From an uncultured Pseudoruegeria sp. (GTDB taxonomy: Bacteria > Pseudomonadota > Alphaproteobacteria > Rhodobacterales > Rhodobacteraceae), in NCBI GenBank assembly GCA_947498155.1, contig CANMJD010000003.1, positions 62,001 through 126,000 of the forward strand: DNA of 64,000 nucleotides, given 5' to 3'. This document shows positions 35,861 to 44,801 of the stretch, one piece after another (the first letter of the stretch is position 1; each line of letters begins with the position of its first letter). The notes beneath the pieces were generated by a model that made no database searches, was not told where the DNA came from, and saw only the letters and a list, made by a program, of their open reading frames with translations. The translations under genes were made by a program, and so were the position numbers.

Positions 35861-38800
35861 TGAGTTCAATCCTTTTGAAAGGCCCAGCGCCAAAGCGGGC
35901 CGAGATTTGTGCCACAGCGATGGCGGGGGCACTTAAGGCACCGTCCGCGCTCTGATCTGCGGCGGAATAGATCCAGCTTGCCGACGGGATGATTTCTTCG
36001 CGCCGGATGGTATCGCCATCCAGAATACGCAGAAGATAGGCCTCGTTTTCCTCGCCCAGCGGCACATCGATGTTGTCCCAGCTATCCCCGTCGATGCGGG
36101 TGCGCCGGATCCAGTCGATATGCCAACTGCCATCGGTTTGCGGCTCAACCCGTAAATGCGCCGGCGCATAAGGGCGCAGGCCCACGCCTTTAAAGGCGGC
36201 GTTGATATGGACAAAACTGCTATGATCATAGGACAGCAAAGACGGCCCAATCCGGTAGTTCTGCGCGACATTGCGCAAGGAAGGTGCCAGATCAATTTGC
36301 GTGACCCCGCCGTCCAGAACCACCACGTAGCTCCCGATTGGCCAGGCATCCGGCATCACCGCCTCTGTGCCCAATTGCCCGCGTAACCGCTGTGACAGCT
36401 CATATGTTTGGGGCGCCACCAATGTGGCCTCGGCAAATTGCAGGATTTCCCAATCGCCGCTAATGCCATCGCCAATCGCCACGGCATTGGCCCCCGCCAG
36501 AACCTGCGCCCATTCCGCCGATGCAACATCGCCACCGTAGAATTTCACCCGGAGTGCAGGCCCGTTGTCGATCCTCCCTGCAGCCCCCGCGCCCAGCGCG
36601 GTTTCCGTTACCCCGATGGTCGCCCCGATCTCAATCAAGGTATTCAGTGCATAGCCGTCTTCGATCGCAGCACTATAAACCGCAACAGATCCCGGCCAAG
36701 GCTTGGCCGTCGCCGCTGCATGGGGCGCATGGGGCAGCTCGTCCCCGCTGATCAGCGGCAAATCCAGAAACAGCGGAAACACCGGCGTTTGGGCGACATA
36801 TCCGTTCAGCTCGGCAATCCTTTCGGTGGCCGGACCAGGAAGATAGACCTTCGGCTCCACCCGTATACCCTCAGCCAGCATTGCCCCGGCGGTGTCAAGC
36901 TGATCAATCCGAAAGCGCCCCTTGCCCGCAGGCAACTCGATCACGTCCCCTGCCCCCAACGTTATGGCGGACGGCGGCAAGGCAAAGCGTGAGATTTCAC
37001 GCCCGATACGCGCCTCGCTCAGCCAGCGTTCGGCGATGGTTGTGCCCTCGACTTGTGTCAACACTAATGGCGCTTCGCTCTCAGTGACGATCTCTGCACT
37101 CTGATCGGGAAAACTAGCCTCAACCGAGCGGACTTCGTAATTACGATCCGCTTCAACAAATCCAAAGCGCAAGCGACCGGCAACCTCCCCGCCCGCGGAG
37201 CGCCCATAGGACAGCGCCGTATCCTGTTCTGGCGTCAGCGCAAAATCATCCGGATCAAGAACTGCATCTGCATGTCCCCTCCGATTGCGAAAGACCAACA
37301 CCCCGTCCCGCTCGATGACATCGGCCCCATAGGCCAACAGCAATGGCTGTAGAGCGGCCCGCCCGGTGCCGATCTGGCTGACCGTATAGCCCCGCACATA
37401 GCCGTAGAGCCGACTGACATCTATCTCGCTTACACCGGAGCGCGCGCATATCTCAGTGACCACGCTGGCCAACGTGCGCCCCGCCGTGCGCCCGTTCAGC
37501 CAATGCCCCCGCGCATAGTTTTCCCCATCGCTCCAGACGTCCGGGCTATTGGGAAAAAATGGATAAGGCCGCGCATCCCATGCCCAGACATAGGCATGGT
37601 CCAGATCCAGCATTGGCCCTGCATAAATCTCTGAAATTGGGTTGTGGCTTTCTTCGGACCAATAGGCGCTCACGGCCCGCAAATACTGAAGCTGCATCAA
37701 CTCGTCCCGCCGCCCGTTCGAATAACGCGGCAAGGCGGACTCCGATGATTTGGGATCAAGAAACTTGTTGGGTTGATTAGTCCCGCGATCAATGGCGGCG
37801 CATCCGTATTCGGTAAAGCGGATCGGCTTGCTGCCCGCCTGCCATGCCGTCGACACTTCTAGGCGCTCTCCGCCGATACGGTTGTGATGGGCATTGGACC
37901 ACCAACCCTTGATGTCCTTATACCGAAAGACCCAGTCTTCGCCGTAGGCTCCGTCTTCTATCGGCGTGCGAATCTGGGCCGCGCGGGCTTCGGGCGAATG
38001 GTAAAACCACGCATAGCCCTCCCCATCCGCACAATTTTCCGAAAGATACGCAAGATTATGCACATCCCCCCACGCCGCATCCAGATGGGTTTGCCCGTCC
38101 CGCCAATCCGACAGTGGCATGTAATTGTCTATGCCGATAAAATCGATGTTGGTATCCGCCCAAAGAGCATCCAGATGGAAATACACATCCCCCGATCCGT
38201 CTTGCGGGTGATAACCAAAATACTCGGACCAATCGGCGGCATAACTGATTTTCGTCTCTGCCCCAAGAATACTGCGCACATCCGCTGCCAAAGCCTGCAA
38301 AGCCGCCACAGCGGGAAATCCGCTGTCATCCCGTATCTGGGTCAAGCCGCGCATCTCTGATCCGATACAAAAAGACTCCACCCCCCCCGCCAAGGCACAT
38401 AGATGCGCGTAATGCAGGATAAACCGACGGTAGGACTGCTCCGCCGGACCGGTATAGCCTACCGAATGCTCGGTCACCTCAAAATCAGCGACCGTTGCCG
38501 TGCCAAAGAAGCTATCAACCTCCGCAGTGGCCAGAGCCGTCTGGTCGGGCGATCCGTCCAGACCCGGCGCAAGACTGCTGGTAATGCGCCCGCGCCACGG
38601 CAGGGCCGGCTGTTCGCTCATCGGGTCATAGGGGTTCGGCAACGCGTTGCCCGTCTGCTGTTCCATCAGAATAAACGGATAGAACATCACATCATGGCCT
38701 GACTCCCGCAAATGCTGGATCGCCTGCAGAACCGAGGTATCAGACGGCGTGCCCCCATAAAGCGGTCGCCCCTCGGTAGTCGGCACAGCCCCAGCCGTCG

Positions 38801-39767
38801 TGCGGTTTTCGCCGCTCGCCTGCCAGAATTGCGGTTTACCTTCATTTAACGTCTGCTCGGCGCGTGGCCTTAACTGGCAGGACCCCGCGCGCAGATCGTC
38901 GCCAAACCAGGACACCACAAGTGACACGGCGTTGCAGTTGGGTAATTCCTGCCGAAGTGCGTTGCTTGAGGTGACAAAATCCGCTTCCGCGTAGGGTGTG
39001 TTGGCGTTGGCCACGTTGCTTTCACCCAAGCCCTGCGGGTAATGTACCACCTCTGTGGCCAGGGCATATTCCCCCGTACCCGGGATCAGGGCGACCCCTT
39101 TCACCGCATGAACAGGATCAAACCCGTCGCCATCCTGATGAGCTTCCGAGGGGCGCAAGACCTCAAAGGAGAATTGTGGAAACCGATTGCCAAACTGGGT
39201 CAGATCCAAATCCTCAAACACCACATAGGCAATCCCCCGATAGCTCGGCGCATTTCCACTCCCCTCAATCGCTTCGATCTTCGGATCGGCAAGCTGGTTT
39301 TCGCTCCCTGTATAAATCCGCATGTTCAGATCGGCAGGCGCAACTTCATTGCCATCCGCCCACACCCGCCCCACATGGCTGATCTCCCCTTCGCAGAGGG
39401 CAATCGCCGCACTGACCGAATATGTATAGGTCTTGGTCGTGACCTTAGGCTTGGCCCCCTTGCCACCGGATTTTTTCTTGGTGATTGTTTCTTTAAAACT
39501 GGTCGCCCAAATGACCTGCCCCGAAATCCGCGCACGCCCGAAAACCCGAGGAATCGCCGTACCCTCGCTTGCCCCCGTCAGTCGAAACCGGTCCACACGG
39601 CCGGTCTCAACCGTCTGCGAGCCAACCCCCATCACCTGCTGATCAACAACCCGCCCCAACGTGGCACCGATCGCCTGCCCCAAAATCGCCGAGGACACCC
39701 CGAATACGGTCCCGCCGATCGCCCCGCCAATCGCCGCCCCCGCCGCCGCAAATACCAACGTCGCCAT
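35853..39767 (-). CDS. GTA megatron / tail tip protein (g15)
   Basis: A 1304-residue protein. The N-terminus is glycine-rich and hydrophobic (LVFAAAGAAIGGAIGGTVFG), followed by a tail-hub part (VDRFRLTGASEGTAIPRVFGRARISGQVIWATSF). Residues about 420-730 form a glycosidase-like TIM barrel (ISYAADWSEYFGYHPQDGSGDVYFHLDALW, FIGIDNYMPLSDW, WSNAHHNRIGG). The last third is a phage-tail beta domain. This matches Orfg15 of R. capsulatus GTA, which closes the tail tip and contacts the recipient. Start ATG at 39767 overlaps the g14 stop by one base (TAATG). Confidence 0.93.
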   Translation of the reverse strand: MATLVFAAAGAAIGGAIGGTVFGVSSAILGQAIGATLGRVVDQQVMGVGSQTVETGRVDRFRLTGASEGTAIPRVFGRARISGQVIWATSFKETITKKKSGGKGAKPKVTTKTYTYSVSAAIALCEGEISHVGRVWADGNEVAPADLNMRIYTGSENQLADPKIEAIEGSGNAPSYRGIAYVVFEDLDLTQFGNRFPQFSFEVLRPSEAHQDGDGFDPVHAVKGVALIPGTGEYALATEVVHYPQGLGESNVANANTPYAEADFVTSSNALRQELPNCNAVSLVVSWFGDDLRAGSCQLRPRAEQTLNEGKPQFWQASGENRTTAGAVPTTEGRPLYGGTPSDTSVLQAIQHLRESGHDVMFYPFILMEQQTGNALPNPYDPMSEQPALPWRGRITSSLAPGLDGSPDQTALATAEVDSFFGTATVADFEVTEHSVGYTGPAEQSYRRFILHYAHLCALAGGVESFCIGSEMRGLTQIRDDSGFPAVAALQALAADVRSILGAETKISYAADWSEYFGYHPQDGSGDVYFHLDALWADTNIDFIGIDNYMPLSDWRDGQTHLDAAWGDVHNLAYLSENCADGEGYAWFYHSPEARAAQIRTPIEDGAYGEDWVFRYKDIKGWWSNAHHNRIGGERLEVSTAWQAGSKPIRFTEYGCAAIDRGTNQPNKFLDPKSSESALPRYSNGRRDELMQLQYLRAVSAYWSEESHNPISEIYAGPMLDLDHAYVWAWDARPYPFFPNSPDVWSDGENYARGHWLNGRTAGRTLASVVTEICARSGVSEIDVSRLYGYVRGYTVSQIGTGRAALQPLLLAYGADVIERDGVLVFRNRRGHADAVLDPDDFALTPEQDTALSYGRSAGGEVAGRLRFGFVEADRNYEVRSVEASFPDQSAEIVTESEAPLVLTQVEGTTIAERWLSEARIGREISRFALPPSAITLGAGDVIELPAGKGRFRIDQLDTAGAMLAEGIRVEPKVYLPGPATERIAELNGYVAQTPVFPLFLDLPLISGDELPHAPHAAATAKPWPGSVAVYSAAIEDGYALNTLIEIGATIGVTETALGAGAAGRIDNGPALRVKFYGGDVASAEWAQVLAGANAVAIGDGISGDWEILQFAEATLVAPQTYELSQRLRGQLGTEAVMPDAWPIGSYVVVLDGGVTQIDLAPSLRNVAQNYRIGPSLLSYDHSSFVHINAAFKGVGLRPYAPAHLRVEPQTDGSWHIDWIRRTRIDGDSWDNIDVPLGEENEAYLLRILDGDTIRREEIIPSASWIYSAADQSADGALSAPAIAVAQISARFGAGPFKRIELNG

Positions 39768-40213
39768 TACACATCCCCTTCCGGAAAACGAAACCGCGCG
39801 ACGATCCTGCGTCGCCACGGTGAGGACAAAGCGTTTTCAATCACCCCGTGTCCCGTATACGCATGAATAAACCGCCTCTGGCCTCCGGCGACACTCTGGA
39901 GCCCCAGATGCTTTGCCACACTGCCTTCGCGCATTCGAAACAAAAGCACATCCCCGATTTGCTCATCCGCCAGAGGACATTTGATCAAATGGCGACAGGC
40001 CGCATTGAACAGGATCTCCTGCTGACCGACCTCCCCCCAATCGGCACCATAGGCTGGTGTCTTTTCCGGCTCTGCCCCCAAAACCTCGCGCCACACGCCG
40101 CGCAAAAGCCCAAGACAATCCGTCCCCGCCCCTTTGCAACTGGCCTGATGCACATAGGCCGTGCCAAGCCATGTGCGGGCGATGGCGACAATCCGTTCCT
40201 GCTGCGCACTCAT
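39767..40213 (-). CDS. GTA tail peptidase, NlpC/P60 family (g14)
   Basis: A 148-residue NlpC/P60-type cysteine peptidase. GAGTDCLGLLRGVW carries the nucleophile Cys33, and the GSVAKHLGLQSV stretch the expected His. In the R. capsulatus GTA the equivalent protein sits in the tail tip and cuts peptidoglycan of the recipient cell. The start overlaps the g13 stop by four bases. Length fits the family. Confidence 0.92.
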   Translation of the reverse strand: MSAQQERIVAIARTWLGTAYVHQASCKGAGTDCLGLLRGVWREVLGAEPEKTPAYGADWGEVGQQEILFNAACRHLIKCPLADEQIGDVLLFRMREGSVAKHLGLQSVAGGQRRFIHAYTGHGVIENALSSPWRRRIVARFRFPEGDV

Positions 40214-41097
40214 CGTGCCAGCTTTCCACCGGTCCCACCGTCACCCTGCACCGGATAACTCAGCAACCAGTCCTCACCGGGAATATGTGGAAACCCGCGA
40301 TAGTTTTCATAATTGAAAAACTTTAATCGACAGGTCTCTTCGCGCTTGTCGCATCCCGCATACAGGCGCAAAAGATCACCCGAGTGGACATCCGCACGCA
40401 CACTCTCCCAAAGGATCAGCTCCCGATGCGCCGCATGGTTCTGATCGGATTTTATAACCGCAAGCAATCCTTCTGCCTTGCCCGACAACACCTGCAATCG
40501 GCCTCCAGAAAACCATCCCTCATCAAAGCCAAGGGGCTGCGCAAATCTGAAGCTTTGATTCTCCAGAACCGCCGCAGCCGGCACCTCAACAACATAGGCC
40601 GGATTGCTCATGTCTACGGTGCAACGGGCATCCCCCAAAAGCGCTGAACAGGTTTTCTGATAAAATCGACCCTGCGGCTGGTTCAACGCCTCTGCCAAGC
40701 CGCGCAACTCGACGGTAAAGGTGCCCTCACTGTGGCTGATCTCTCCCATCGTGCCTTGGAACTGCTTGTGGCGCTGATCCGGCGCCTGCCAGTTCACCAG
40801 CCATGCGGTGACAACGGCTTTATCGTATCGGCCCGCCGTGATGTCTTCGGCCCGCACCGCATCATCGCTCAGGATGCCCAGCGCCTCGCTGTTGTCCACT
40901 GACAGACCGGTGGTCTGATGCAAACTGCGTGGCGCAAGCCCGGTGCTGGCCCGATAGGTTAACCCGTCAAAACTCAGATCCGCGTCGTGATCGGTAAACC
41001 CAAGAATAGTTCCATCCTGACGGGCCACCGACCAACACCGGCACACCGATGTCGTCGCGGTTTTCAGATGGGCCTCGAATGCTGCATCAACCGCCAT
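40210..41097 (-). CDS. GTA baseplate hub protein, DUF2163 (g13)
   Basis: A 295-residue hub protein of the DUF2163 family: LGFTDHDADLSFDGLTYRASTGLAPRSLHQTTGLSVDNSEALG near the start and DKREETCRLKFFNYENYRGFPHIPG at the end. Four cysteines, Cys150-x8-Cys159 and Cys249-x6-Cys256, sit in the C-terminal half with the spacing I recall for the [4Fe-4S] ligands of phage lambda gpL. An Fe-S cluster in the tail hub is therefore likely. Start overlaps the g12 stop (TAATG). Confidence 0.92.
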   Translation of the reverse strand: MAVDAAFEAHLKTATTSVCRCWSVARQDGTILGFTDHDADLSFDGLTYRASTGLAPRSLHQTTGLSVDNSEALGILSDDAVRAEDITAGRYDKAVVTAWLVNWQAPDQRHKQFQGTMGEISHSEGTFTVELRGLAEALNQPQGRFYQKTCSALLGDARCTVDMSNPAYVVEVPAAAVLENQSFRFAQPLGFDEGWFSGGRLQVLSGKAEGLLAVIKSDQNHAAHRELILWESVRADVHSGDLLRLYAGCDKREETCRLKFFNYENYRGFPHIPGEDWLLSYPVQGDGGTGGKLAR

Positions 41098-41729
41098 TAT
41101 AAACGTACCTCCACCACGGGAACATTGGGCACATCACCCGCCTGAAAGCTGGCCACAGAGGTCTGCACCAGATCGCTGTCAAACCGCACCGGCACGTCAA
41201 ATTCAAATCCGGCACTGACGGAAACATCAATATCCGGTGGTGTTTCAAACAGGATCGTGCCGCGAGTCTCATCAATCGTAAAATCGATATCCTCCTGCCG
41301 CGGCTCGCCCTGAATCGCCACCTGCACGCTTCCGGCAACCGGCTTTTCGATTGGACGCGTGTATGCCGCCTCGCCAGAGCGATAGGTCTTGCTCAGAGGA
41401 AACACAGTCTGCACCCCGTCACCAATGCCGATCACCTGATCCGTCGCGGATATGGTTTGCGAGGCCCGGCAGGACCTGTAGTCGGACCAGTCCTTCCAGC
41501 GAAACCCGTACAGCTGCCCGCGCCGCGCCTCAAAAAAGGCCAGCAAAACCTCAATGTCATCAAGAGACCGCAATCCCACTCCGGCGTCATAACGCCGACG
41601 CGAATGCGCCCAGGGCGTGTTGCGCTCTTCGAACCCATTGGCCAGCGTCACAATCTCGGTGCGCCGCTCTGGCCCGCCTACGGACCCGAAACTCAGATTT
41701 GCGGGAAAACGGATTTCGTGAAACCCCAT
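41097..41729 (-). CDS. GTA distal tail protein, DUF2460 (g12)
   Basis: A 210-residue protein beginning GFHEIRFPANLSFGSVGGPERRTEIVTLANGFEERNTPWAHSRRRYDAGVG, the hallmark of DUF2460 / Orfg12. It forms the ring at the far end of the tail tube that joins tube to hub. The middle region (LLAFFEARRGQLYGFRWKDWSDYRS) is strongly conserved in the family. Eleven bases separate it from g11. Confidence 0.93.
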   Translation of the reverse strand: MGFHEIRFPANLSFGSVGGPERRTEIVTLANGFEERNTPWAHSRRRYDAGVGLRSLDDIEVLLAFFEARRGQLYGFRWKDWSDYRSCRASQTISATDQVIGIGDGVQTVFPLSKTYRSGEAAYTRPIEKPVAGSVQVAIQGEPRQEDIDFTIDETRGTILFETPPDIDVSVSAGFEFDVPVRFDSDLVQTSVASFQAGDVPNVPVVEVRL

Positions 41730-41740
41730 GGCTCACCTCC

Positions 41741-42403
41741 TTAGCTGTTGCGCGCACCGCGTGAAATGATCCGCCCCATTTGGGCGGCGATCTGTCCACG
41801 GGATCGGGAAAAACTCTCTGCGTCAGGGGTGTTGACGTTCATCACCACCGTCACCGGCCGCCCACCCCCAGAGGCCGCAACCCCCAAACGCCCGTCCGCA
41901 CCCCGGCGCAACGGCATGATTGCTTCCGGCCCGGCTTCTCCCATCAAACCGACACCAGATCGCATCGGAAAACTGACCGGCCCGCTGACCACCCCGCCTT
42001 TAGCAAAGGGCATCACCCGTCCTTGGGAAAACGGCGCGCCATTTTCAAACGGCAGCACCGCCGACACCATCCCGTTCACCGCTCCGGATACGAGCCCCCC
42101 TACCTGATTGGCGACAGGCGCAATCGCGGCGTTATACACCGCATTGCTCATCGATTTTGCCAAGCCCTCAAGCGAGTCCGACAGCTTCTCACCGTCAAAA
42201 ATCACCCCGTTGAACGCGCTGCGCAAACCCGAAGTCATGCCACGGCTCAAGCCGCTGATTTCAGCACCGGTTTCCCCGATGGCCCCCTTGGCACGGGCAA
42301 GCTCGCTTTCAAAAGCCGCCGTCACCCCGGTGGTCTCTGCTACCGTCTGGCCAAGCGCATCAAGCTGCAGCTCAAGCCCGTCAATATCATTCCGATCCGT
42401 CAT
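41741..42403 (-). CDS. GTA tape measure protein (g11)
   Basis: A 220-residue tail tape measure protein: helical N-terminal half (LQLDALGQTVAETTGVTAAFESELARAKGAI), a hydrophobic glycine-rich segment (VANQVGGLVSGAVNGMVSAVLP), and a conserved end with GVGLMGEAGPEAIMPLRRGADGRLGV. It is very short for a tape measure, consistent with the short tails of GTA particles. It overlaps g10.1 by 17 bases. Confidence 0.9.
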   Translation of the reverse strand: MTDRNDIDGLELQLDALGQTVAETTGVTAAFESELARAKGAIGETGAEISGLSRGMTSGLRSAFNGVIFDGEKLSDSLEGLAKSMSNAVYNAAIAPVANQVGGLVSGAVNGMVSAVLPFENGAPFSQGRVMPFAKGGVVSGPVSFPMRSGVGLMGEAGPEAIMPLRRGADGRLGVAASGGGRPVTVVMNVNTPDAESFSRSRGQIAAQMGRIISRGARNS

Positions 42404-42590
42404 GCATTTCCCCTCTGTCGCTGTCCGGATGCAACGCCATCAACGCATCCAACCCGCGTCGATCCATTGCCTTGCCCCCTTGCTCAAGCCCCGCCATCAG
42501 CCAAAGTTCCACAGGGGTGAGCGCCCAAAAATCTGCAGGCTTTAACCCAAGCCCCACCAGCCCAAGCCGCTGTAACCCCGGCCAATCCAT
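42387..42590 (-). CDS. GTA tail assembly protein g10.1 (rcc01693-like)
   Basis: A 67-residue protein (MDWPGLQRLGLVGLGLKPADFWALTPVELWLMAGL) with the conserved DFWALTPxEL helix of a small phage tail assembly chaperone family. It probably acts with g10 to load the tape measure with tail tube subunits. The ATG overlaps the g10 stop as TGATG. An upstream GTG in frame is less likely. Confidence 0.85.
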   Translation of the reverse strand: MDWPGLQRLGLVGLGLKPADFWALTPVELWLMAGLEQGGKAMDRRGLDALMALHPDSDRGEMHDGSE

Positions 42591-42913
42591 CACCCCGCGT
42601 CCTGCGGAACATGGAACGCACGCGCCAGCATCTGCGCTGCCTTACGCGCCGCCATCATCGGCCCCCCCGCAATATCGGCTTGCAGCAAATCGGACTTGCT
42701 CCCCTGCCAGCCGCCGCCCCGCAACCCCGCGACAACCAACGCCATCACATCCCGCGATGAAAATGCTTGGGTCTCAAAGCGCTGAACCAGCGCCATCAGA
42801 CTGTCGCTTTCCAAAGCATCCTCAAGTTCTGCCAAAGCCCCCAAAGTCAATTTGCAGGGGTATTCAACCCCATCCACCACCAAGCTCACCTCTCCGGCCC
42901 AGGGGTTCACCAT
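42590..42913 (-). CDS. GTA tail assembly chaperone g10
   Basis: A 107-residue protein of the 'gene transfer agent family' type: VNPWAGEVSLVVDGVEYPCKLTLGALAELEDALESDSLMALVQRFETQAFSSRDV. Members resemble tail assembly chaperones of siphophages. It overlaps the stop of the tail tube gene g9 by one base. In lambda-like phages this pair is made by frameshift; here the two frames are separate overlapping genes. Confidence 0.88.
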   Translation of the reverse strand: MVNPWAGEVSLVVDGVEYPCKLTLGALAELEDALESDSLMALVQRFETQAFSSRDVMALVVAGLRGGGWQGSKSDLLQADIAGGPMMAARKAAQMLARAFHVPQDAG

Positions 42914-43326
42914 CAGAGCGCCGTGAATTGCAGCGCCGAGGCCGAGGCCAGCGACAATTCATAAGTGGCTTCGCCATTATGGCTGCCGGCATATTCGATA
43001 GAGGTCACCTGAAAGGCCCCCTGAACAATGCCAAAATCCGGGATCACCACCTGAAAATCCGGCGTTTCCCCATCAAAGAAAATCTGCCGCGCGCGCTCAT
43101 CCGTGCTTTCATCGCGAAACACACCTGCACCAGACATAGAGGCCGACTTCACGCCGGCACCTGCCAAAAGTTCACGCCAGCCGCCTTGGCTCTCCAGGCT
43201 CGTGACGTCCACCGTTTCGGCGTTGAAACTGATCCGCGTCGCGCGTAATCCAGCGATGGTCTCGAATTGCCCACCCCCTGTTAAATCCAGCTTGATCAAC
43301 AGATCCTTGCCATTCTGGGCACCCAT
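42913..43326 (-). CDS. GTA major tail tube protein (g9)
   Basis: A 137-residue tail tube protein of the TP901-1 major tail type: GKDLLIKLDLTGGGQFETIAGLRATRISFNAETVDVTSLESQGGWRELLAGAGVKSASMSGAGVF. Its hexameric rings form the tube through which DNA leaves the capsid. A ribosome site GGAGG precedes the ATG. A 59-base gap, with only short hairpins, separates it from g8. Confidence 0.93.
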   Translation of the reverse strand: MGAQNGKDLLIKLDLTGGGQFETIAGLRATRISFNAETVDVTSLESQGGWRELLAGAGVKSASMSGAGVFRDESTDERARQIFFDGETPDFQVVIPDFGIVQGAFQVTSIEYAGSHNGEATYELSLASASALQFTAL

Positions 43327-43385
43327 AGCGACCCCTCCACGTTAGTGTTTTCTAAAAACTCTCAATTGACTGACAGACCAACGCC

Positions 43386-43799
43386 CTAAGGCGTGTCCTC
43401 TATCTGCGCTCTGAACCTTAAATCCACGCGACGGGCGTTCCCCGTCCCCACCCGTCGCGCCCGTGCCCGCAGGAACACCATCGACACCATCTGCCCGCGC
43501 TGTAGTGTCAATTCAGCGTTTAACAGCGCATCCGAAACCGCCCCGGCGGCCTGTTTCACTGCCCGAAATCCGGCGACATCGCCCACGACACTCAGGGTAA
43601 AATCATGCAGACTCCCCGCTGCCGTAGCATCTGAACGGTCGCGCACCTCTTCATCCCCCAACAGGATGAACAGCGCCGGTGGCGTGCCCGACGGCACGGC
43701 GTCAAACACAGCCGTTCCAACCTGCGCCGCAACTGCCGTGTCATTGATTAAGGCGTCATAAACAGCCGTCTGCAGCGCCGATGAAGCTCCATAGCTCAT
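43386..43799 (-). CDS. GTA tail terminator protein, DUF3168 (g8)
   Basis: A 137-residue DUF3168 protein (SALQTAVYDALINDTAVAAQVGTAVFDAVPSGTPPALFILLGDEEVRDRSDATAAGSLHDFTLSV). It ends the tail tube where it joins the head. The start overlaps the g7 stop by four bases (ATGA). Confidence 0.9.
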   Translation of the reverse strand: MSYGASSALQTAVYDALINDTAVAAQVGTAVFDAVPSGTPPALFILLGDEEVRDRSDATAAGSLHDFTLSVVGDVAGFRAVKQAAGAVSDALLNAELTLQRGQMVSMVFLRARARRVGTGNARRVDLRFRAQIEDTP

Positions 43800-44134
43800 G
43801 CCTGCACCTCTTCTTTGGCGTGACAGAGCAAATATCGCCCGCGCGGCTCTGCTTCGGTCACCGCATCAATGGTGAAAATGCGGTTGCCTTCGCGAAAACG
43901 CTGGTTGGCGCGCGGCCGCGCCGGGCTTGCAGCCGCAGCGGCCCGCACCGTGATCCGCACCGCGTTCACCGATATTGCCCCGCCAATGCCGGTTTTCTCG
44001 CGCCCCGCACCGCTGCGCAACTCCGCCCAGAGCACCCCTTCGGCGACCCATGTCTCGGTCACCCCGCCCGCGCCATCCGCCAGTTGAACCGGCGTCTCCA
44101 GCGTCAGCTTTCGGTTCAGAACCGGCGCTCTCAT
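43796..44134 (-). CDS. GTA head closure / stopper protein (g7)
   Basis: A 112-residue small barrel protein of the head closure family: LNRKLTLETPVQLADGAGGVTETWVAEGVLWAELRSGAGRE, then GNRIFTIDAVTEAEPRGRYLLCHAKEE. It plugs the packaged head and docks the tail. Overlaps g6 by four bases. Confidence 0.9.
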   Translation of the reverse strand: MRAPVLNRKLTLETPVQLADGAGGVTETWVAEGVLWAELRSGAGREKTGIGGAISVNAVRITVRAAAAASPARPRANQRFREGNRIFTIDAVTEAEPRGRYLLCHAKEEVQA

Positions 44135-44730
44135 TTTTGCACCCCTTCAAACAACCGGACCGTTAAATAAGGAGAGAGCAATCCCGCCACAGGCGCCGGC
44201 CAGGCGGTGTCTCCTGCCATTTCGGGCATCCGGTGCTCATAGGTAAATCCGGCCAGCATCAAGATTGCCTGCTGCAAATCCGGTTTCAACCCGTCCCAAT
44301 CCGCGCTAAATCCAGCCGTCAGGGTCACCTCAACGCTCCCCTCTGACGGTACCACCGGCAAACACGCCCCCATCGCCACCAGCCGAGGCCGCTGCGGGTC
44401 TTTGATCAGGCGCACATCGCCAGCAATGTCAGCCACCACATCATCGTTGCGCGACTTGGTCACAACAGCGCTGACCGACGCAATTGGCGCAATCGGCAGG
44501 GTCTGGTAATCAACATGTTGCCATCCCTGAAAAACGCAGAGAAAATCCCTCTGGAACAAAGCCTTGCCCGTGCGCGCTTCAATCGAGGCCACGGCAGAGC
44601 GCAGCACCGACATCAGCAGATCATCCATCAGATCATCATCGGCAAATCCGGTGCCCAACCGTAAATGCTGCTTAAGGGCCGCCAGTGGCAAAACCACATC
44701 CGGGACAGCTGATAGTTCAGTAAAATACAT
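44131..44730 (-). CDS. GTA head-tail connector / adaptor protein (g6)
   Basis: A 199-residue protein of the gp6-like head-tail connector family: VVLPLAALKQHLRLGTGFADDDLMDDLLMSVLRSAVASIEARTGKALFQRDFLCVF. It forms the ring that attaches beneath the portal. The ATG at 44730 has a GGAG upstream and gives the usual MYFTELSAVP start; the frame extends 21 codons more across the capsid-g6 gap without support. Confidence 0.9.
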   Translation of the reverse strand: MYFTELSAVPDVVLPLAALKQHLRLGTGFADDDLMDDLLMSVLRSAVASIEARTGKALFQRDFLCVFQGWQHVDYQTLPIAPIASVSAVVTKSRNDDVVADIAGDVRLIKDPQRPRLVAMGACLPVVPSEGSVEVTLTAGFSADWDGLKPDLQQAILMLAGFTYEHRMPEMAGDTAWPAPVAGLLSPYLTVRLFEGVQK

Positions 44731-44765
44731 CGCAGGGCTCCGCTTGTTGCTGATTTCATCAGGTG

Positions 44766-44793
44766 ATGCGGGGCACGCAACCGCCCCCCGCAT
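44766..44793 (-). promoter_or_regulatory. Hairpin directly after the capsid gene
   Basis: Minus-strand ATGCGGGG and CCCCGCAT arms (44766-44773, 44786-44793) form a perfect 8-bp stem in the 71-base gap between g5 and g6, eight bases past the capsid stop. A second small hairpin (CTGAT-GAA-ATCAG) follows. No T-run: an mRNA stabiliser or partial attenuator is more likely than a full terminator. Confidence 0.5.
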
Positions 44794-44801
44794 GCGTAGA
44801 A

